Origin: Owenia fusiformis | Taxonomy: Eukaryota; Annelida; Polychaeta; Sabellida; Oweniidae | Direction of reading: 5' to 3' | Length of the DNA: 64,000 nucleotides | NCBI GenBank assembly: GCA_903813345.2 | Contig: CAIIXF020000003.1 | Location: 9,256,218-9,320,217, forward strand | Part shown: piece by piece, positions 60,001-64,000 of the stretch | How the letters are laid out: the number at the start of each line of letters is the position of its first letter | How positions within the stretch are numbered: the first letter of the stretch is position 1 | Translations under genes and position numbers: made by a program | The notes under the pieces: model-generated | What the model was told of the DNA's origin: nothing | Database searches by the model: none | What the model saw: only the letters and a program-made list of their open reading frames with translations

Positions 60001-62310
60001 AAATGCAAATATCTATAAAAAAATTCTTATTTGATCATGCATTTTCTCCAAATTCATACTTGAGTACTTTTGAGTATTTGAGTGCCTATAAGTATCTGAG
60101 TACTTGAGTATTTGAGTACCCCTTAGTATTTGAGAACTTCTGAGTATTTGACAATCCACTCATAATTTTGCCTGTTTGGCAAACATTTCTTGTTTTCCAC
60201 TGAATTTTAAGAAAATGAATGGCCATATATGGTAATCATTTAAACGCAAACTACAGGTTTCCATACAATGAACAATAGAGTAACACTGAGGTTGCCAAAA
60301 AATTTTGAAAAAACTCCTTATTTACAGAATTTATATCTTCATCAGTTATGAATTCAAACTAATTCTAATAAGGTGTACACAAAGTACATGTACCTTAATT
60401 TTTATACAAAATCAAGGTGAAAGGTGTATTTTTGATTTATCATCATTATTGTAACTTTTTGAACAATAAGTATTAGATCTGATGTCCACTGTAGGCTAAT
60501 TTTTTTTAATATTTGCTAAGTTCCTTCATTGGGTGTGTTAAAAAAGTAATAAAATTTGGAAATATTAATTATGCCCAACCACATGCCTAAAATATGCATT
60601 ATATGCACATGATGTCATGTTACAAAATGTCATGTCACATCACTAAATGTCATCATACATCACATGCTGTGAATGTCTAATACTTAATGTAAGGATATGA
60701 TGTCATGCAACCTGATGCCACATGACACTGTGTAGTAGTTTCTGACATCATTATATGTCATGATACATCACATTATGTCATATCAAAAGTGATGTCATAT
60801 CACACAACCACTCACAGGTGACTCAAAGTCATTTGGATTCATATAAAGCAGATCAGCTCCTTCATATATAGCATTGCTGTCTGGGGCCTACAAAATAATT
60901 AAATGAAAAATAATCACAAAATTACTTTTCAACATCGGCTTAAAGGGATGTATCCTTTATAATCCTGAAATACCTTTAATTTATACTGATATGTAAATTA
61001 TTTAAGATACATAACATATTTACTGTTTGAGTTACATATCATTTTCAAAGGGCCATGGCTTGTTTGATGAGACTATATTATAAAATGTAAAATCCATTAC
61101 CACACTGGCTTTCCATCTGATAAAATCCAGTATGATAGTAAAAGCTGCTCTCATCGATAAGTTCAGTTCTTATACTTCAGATTCAATACACATTCTCAAG
61201 GGCCAACAGCATATTTGGTGAAAAAATTGTGACTGCTTTTGCAACGCTTTAACAATCGGTTAGTCACAATGGAGTTGTACATGATTTTATTCTTGCAGTT
61301 AAAACTCTTCTAACATTTACATCATTCTTTTCAACTCATGTGGTCTAGAACAGGAGACATAATTTTTCATAGTTTCTCACCAAACATGCCGTGGCCCTTT
61401 AAGTCCACATGAGTATATCTACAGTGTACAGTGCACATACATACCTCATGTGTGAATATTTGAATTGACATTTACAGTTCATATATAGAAAAAACATGTG
61501 TATTTAATGTAGATTAAAATATGCTCATACTTTAGTGTACGAGGGGTGATCCAAAAGTAGCAAAGTTAGAGCGAGGCGTCCAAGACTTTTGGATCACCCC
61601 TCGTACATATGAATCAGACAATTAATATTATTCAGTTAAGAAAGCAATCAATTGATTCTTTTTTCATCTAGTCTAATTTTAAATTTTGATTACATTTTTT
61701 AGTTTATGATCCAGTCATTTCAAGAAAACATTTATTTTGATAAAAAATAATATTAACTTACAGTTCCGATTTTTTCAACCAGAGTTTCATTGACCGGATA
61801 CTTTAGTTTCATCTTTCGATAAAGAGGGTGTTTCTCGTAATATTCCACTAGCTCGTTGAGACTCTCAAACTGTGCACTCCCAATTATAAACAGGCGGCCA
61901 TCTTGTTTTATCCGACAATGCTTAATTTTTCCTTCAGCCCTGAAATTTAAAAATATTATATTTTTTTCTACATGTAATTGCCGATTGCCATCAGGTGGTA
62001 ATATTTTCGCTTGTATAATATGATTTCTAAATTTTAAAAAATGATTTTTACTAATTATAATAGTACTTTTTCGTCCCTTTAAGATATATTCCTATGGAAT
62101 CTGCTTCACTGTAATTGTGCATAAGTTTCGCCTTATATGTACATACTCTGTAAATATGTAAGAGACAGTCACCTGAATGATATAGCATACTGTGTGCTAT
62201 CTGACGGATTTCTGTCGAGACGTTTACGTATCAGGAAAGCCCCATTGTAAGGAATTCTGCTCAACATGTTTTCGGCTGCGCCACGATTACTCAAGTCTTC
62301 ATGGTACCAC
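48028..62310 (-). CDS. PLCG1: Phospholipase C gamma, C-terminal two thirds
   Basis: Sixteen exons in transcript order: 62173-62310, 61762-61939, 60816-60887, 58289-58354, 57400-57503, 56573-56718, 55996-56147, 55522-55618, 54926-54937, 53499-53589, 53126-53250, 52705-52856, 51199-51316, 50637-50712, 49145-49316, 48028-48222. All junction phases agree; about 630 codons. Domains: C-terminal SH2 ([29 protein letters not shown]); linker with regulatory tyrosines; SH3 ([30 protein letters not shown]); second half of the split PH; catalytic Y half ([38 protein letters not shown]); C2 ([27 protein letters not shown]); and a charged coiled-coil tail ending RRRRYNA. The enzyme cleaves PIP2 to IP3 and diacylglycerol below tyrosine kinases. 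The PH, EF-hand, X half and N-terminal SH2 must lie beyond 64000. Symbol given by family; it is ancestral to vertebrate PLCG1 and PLCG2. Confidence 0.92.
48975..49082. repeat. ~43-bp minisatellite, 2.5 copies, in a PLC gamma intron
   Basis: AGATAACTCGTCGGCAGACC followed by CAGGGAATGTCTGATCTTGC repeats in tandem, with variants. Confidence 0.7.
50942..51136. mobile_element. Dispersed MITE-like repeat, most complete copy
   Basis: The ends CAGGCCTGTAGCCAGG and CCTGGCTAAGGGCCTG are near-reverse complements. The interior has CATGCAGTTTTTCACC and GTGAACCCCC twice. It lies in a PLC gamma intron. Related fragments are at 34203 and 44610. Confidence 0.6.
51199..52245 (-). repeat. 132-bp tandem array: one functional C2 exon plus seven truncated decoy copies
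   Basis: The functional exon 51199-51316 has an acceptor (TTTGTAG), 39 codons and donor GTTTGT. Upstream in transcript order are seven copies at a period of 132-134 bp (TAGTCTGCAC at 51366, 51498, 51630, 51762, 51896, 52029, 52161). Each holds the intron end, the acceptor and the first ~80 bp of the exon ([18 protein letters not shown]...), then runs into intron with no donor. Read through, each unit meets TAG at the next acceptor. Copies are more than 95% alike by eye. Confidence 0.9.
54360..54575. repeat. ~31-bp minisatellite in a PLC gamma intron
   Basis: Variants of GTACATGGTATGATACAAGT with AAATTGTACAA recur about seven times. Confidence 0.7.
54926..54937 (-). CDS. PLCG1: 12-nt microexon of PLC gamma
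   Basis: CTCTCTCAG precedes AAATTGGAAAAG, which is followed by GTAAAAACC. Spliced between 55522-55618 (ends phase 1) and 53499-53589 (needs one base), it yields FNPD-KIGKE-YPGK...EMSSF. This matches the human PLCG1 segment EEKIGTE before DMSSF. Skipping it would remove four residues without a frameshift. Confidence 0.75.
57990..58360 (-). repeat. 140-bp tandem triplication including the 58289-58354 linker exon
   Basis: The exon end CTTTGATGTNAAATCATTAG (plus strand) recurs at 58008, 58149 and 58289. Only the 58289-58354 copy keeps a phase-0 acceptor (TTGTTAG) and donor (GTAGGG). The middle copy has AAG followed by ATGGGG instead of a donor. The left copy has a weak GTTGGA donor and a phase-shifted acceptor. 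The latter two are relics. Confidence 0.75.
58289..58354 (-). CDS. PLCG1: Duplicated regulatory-tyrosine linker exon of PLC gamma
   Basis: This exon has 22 codons, phase 0 at both ends, and reads [19 protein letters not shown]. It is a paralogue of the exon at 60816-60887 ([20 protein letters not shown]) and aligns with human PLCG1 around Tyr775 and Tyr783. Since both exons are phase 0-0, the protein can contain one or both. Confidence 0.7.
58560..59362. repeat. Inverted pair of 15-bp minisatellite arrays
   Basis: 58560-58745 is about 12 copies of AAGACAACTCATCCC or AAGACATCTCATCCC. 59192-59362 is about 11 copies of the exact complement (GGGATGAGTTGTCTT). About 445 bp of unique DNA separate them. 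The arrays could pair into a long hairpin in the PLC gamma pre-mRNA. Confidence 0.85.
60590..60800. repeat. Degenerate ATGTCAT/CACAT repeat in a PLC gamma intron
   Basis: ATGTCATGTTACA, ATGTCATCATACATCACAT and similar phrases recur with a ~20-bp rhythm. Confidence 0.45.
61537..61606. mobile_element. Miniature mariner-type palindrome
   Basis: ACGAGGGGTGATCCAAAAGT (61539-61558) and its exact complement (61585-61604) lie within TA. This is the typical mariner terminal sequence, reduced to two TIRs around 26 bp. It is intronic. Confidence 0.75.
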
Positions 62311-62429
62311 CTAGATGTGTTTAAAAATGATATTAAAAATTCAGAAAAACACACTCTTAAAGTCATACTGTGCGGGGACATACAAATGAAGATTGCTCTG
62401 GACTTGGAGCTGGCTTTGGAACCCTAACC

Positions 62430-62800
62430 AATAAAATATATCAACTTGAACTAAAATTACATCTCAACTTGAACCAAAGAATACATTAATTTGAACAAAA
62501 TTACATATCAACTTGAACTAAAATAATATATTAACTTGAACCAAAATAATATATTAACTTGAACCAAAATAATATATCAACTTGAACCAAAATAATATAT
62601 TAACTTGAACTAAAATAATATATTAACTTGAACCAAAATTACATCTCAACTTGAACTAAAATAATATATTAACTTGAACCAAAATAATATATTAACTTGA
62701 ACCAAAATAATATATTAACTTGAACCAAAATAATATATAAACTTGAACCAAAATAATATATCAACTTGAACTAAAATACTATATCAACTTGAACCAAAAC
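62430..62800. repeat. 23-bp minisatellite (AACTTGAACCAAAATAATATATT)
   Basis: About 15 imperfect copies in the PLC gamma intron or upstream region. Confidence 0.85.
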
Positions 62801-62804
62801 TAGA

Positions 62805-64000
62805 AAAACAGCAACTCCACGGAGTAGCAAATCCCACCGAACAAAACATGTTTTGATAAAAAATTTGAGCCAAATTCATCCACTGGTATTTGAATTATCA
62901 AAGATTATGTTTTTATGAAACATGGTTGCCATTTTGAAATTCAGCTGTCATCTTTAGATTTCTTCTTTAGCAGAGAATGTCCGTCCAATGGTATTTGGGT
63001 TATCAAAGATTACTTTTTTAATGAAAAATGGCAGCCATTTTGAAATTCAGCTAACGCCTTTGAAATTTCTTTGGAAGAAGATCTCCTTTTTCCCGAAACA
63101 TCAGCATATAAAATTGGAACCAAATCTATCCACTGGTATTTGAGTTATCATTAATTACGTTTTTTTACAAAAAGTGGCGGCCATTTTGAAATTCAGTGGC
63201 CATCTTGAAAATTTATTTTTGAGCAGAACTTCTTTGTCTCTTGGCAGCAGCATATAGAATTTGAACCAAATCCGTCATTTGGTATTTGAGTTATCAAAGG
63301 TTACGTTCTTTTATGAAAAATGGCGGCCATTTTTAAATTTAGCTACCACCTTAAAAATCCCTTCTCGAGCAGAGCTCCTGTGTCCCTAGACATCATCATG
63401 TAAAATTTTAACCAAATCCATTCAATGGTAATTGAGTTATCAAAGATAATGTTTTTTTACGAAAAATGGCTGCCATTTTGAAATTTAGCTGCCATCTTGA
63501 AAATCCTTTTTCGAGCAGAGCTCCTATGTCCCTAAGCATCAACATCTAAAATTTGAACCAAATCCATTCAATGGTATTTGAGTTATCAAAGATAACATTT
63601 TTTTACGAAAAATGGCCGCCATTTTGAAATTTGGTGGCCGTCTTGAAAATGTCTTCTTAAGCAAGGCTCCTTTGTACCCAGGCAACAGCATATAAAATTT
63701 GAACCAAATCCATCCACCAGTATTTGAGTTATTAAAGATTATATTTTTTCCGAAAAATGGCCGCCATTTTTAATTAAGCGGCCATATTGAAAATTCCTTC
63801 TCAAGCAAAGGTCCTACACCCATAAGGCATAAGCCTATAAAATTTGAATGAAATCTGTCAACCGGTATTTGAGTTATTGCCCGGACACACGAACGAACGG
63901 ACAGACGGACGGACGAACGGACGGAAGAACGGACGGACGAACGGACGGACGAACGGACGGACGGACGGACGGACGGACAAACGGACGGACAAACGGACGG
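62805..64000. mobile_element. Satellite-bearing element with 146-bp monomers and GACGG tail, runs off the window
   Basis: GGTATTTGAG or close variants start at 62885, 62990, 63135, 63281, 63427, 63573, 63719 and 63864, so after one short unit the period is 145-146 bp. Each monomer has AAATTTGAACCAAATCC, GAGTTATCAAAGAT and AAAAATGGCNGCCATTTT. From 63882 it becomes GGACGGAC/GAACGGAC microsatellite to the window end. The architecture repeats that of 3692-5166 with a different monomer. Confidence 0.75.

Overview
The window is animal nuclear DNA, AT-rich (roughly one third GC by eye). Its genes are split by short GT-AG introns and embedded in dispersed repeats. The gene content (a phospholipase C gamma, an SLC46-type transporter, secreted proteins mixing Sushi, TSP1 and chitin-binding-like modules, and two glycosyltransferase-like genes) points to a bilaterian. 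The style of repeats (non-autonomous elements carrying internal satellites and GACGG microsatellites) suggests a marine invertebrate, most likely a lophotrochozoan such as a mollusc, brachiopod or annelid. The species cannot be fixed from the sequence.

Layout. 1-645 (+) is the 3' end of a gene for a conserved glycosyltransferase-like protein. 3692-5166 is a non-autonomous element with terminal inverted repeats and an internal 163-bp tandem array. 5293-6312 (+) encodes a type II membrane nucleotide-diphospho-sugar transferase. 6.6-11.8 kb is gene-poor. From 11.8 to 26.2 kb (-) lie two tandem paralogues that I reconstructed exon by exon. Gene B (CDS 16153-26087, 16 coding exons, about 865 aa) is a secreted mosaic: signal peptide, short pro-region, two chitin-binding-type-2-like modules, TSP1, two Sushi, alternating chitin-binding-like and Sushi modules, and a divergent C-terminal TSP1. 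Gene A (CDS 12729-13843, 117 aa) keeps only the first two and the last coding exons of the same design. The two share a TATA promoter, a >600-bp upstream block and a separate 3'-UTR exon.

28.0-31.1 kb is a nearly perfect triplication of a 1034-bp unit. 32617-38593 (+) is a three-exon SLC46/PCFT-like transporter whose second intron holds a 3.5-kb foldback element. 38756-39036 is a stray truncated copy of a gene B exon with its intron. 39-47.9 kb holds foldback elements, MITEs and minisatellites, with no convincing gene. 48028-62310 (-) is the 3' two thirds of a phospholipase C gamma gene: C-terminal SH2, linker, SH3, split PH, catalytic Y half, C2 and a coiled-coil tail. Its 5' part lies beyond the right edge. 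This gene has a 12-nt microexon, a duplicated exon carrying the regulatory tyrosine linker, and seven truncated decoy copies of a C2 exon. The window ends in a 146-bp satellite-bearing element.

The main novelty is the gene A/gene B pair, a secreted modular system growing by recent duplication of Sushi plus chitin-binding-like exon pairs. The second is the set of exon-scale duplications inside the phospholipase C gamma gene. All exon models are inferred from reading frames, splice motifs and phase agreement; no transcript evidence was available.
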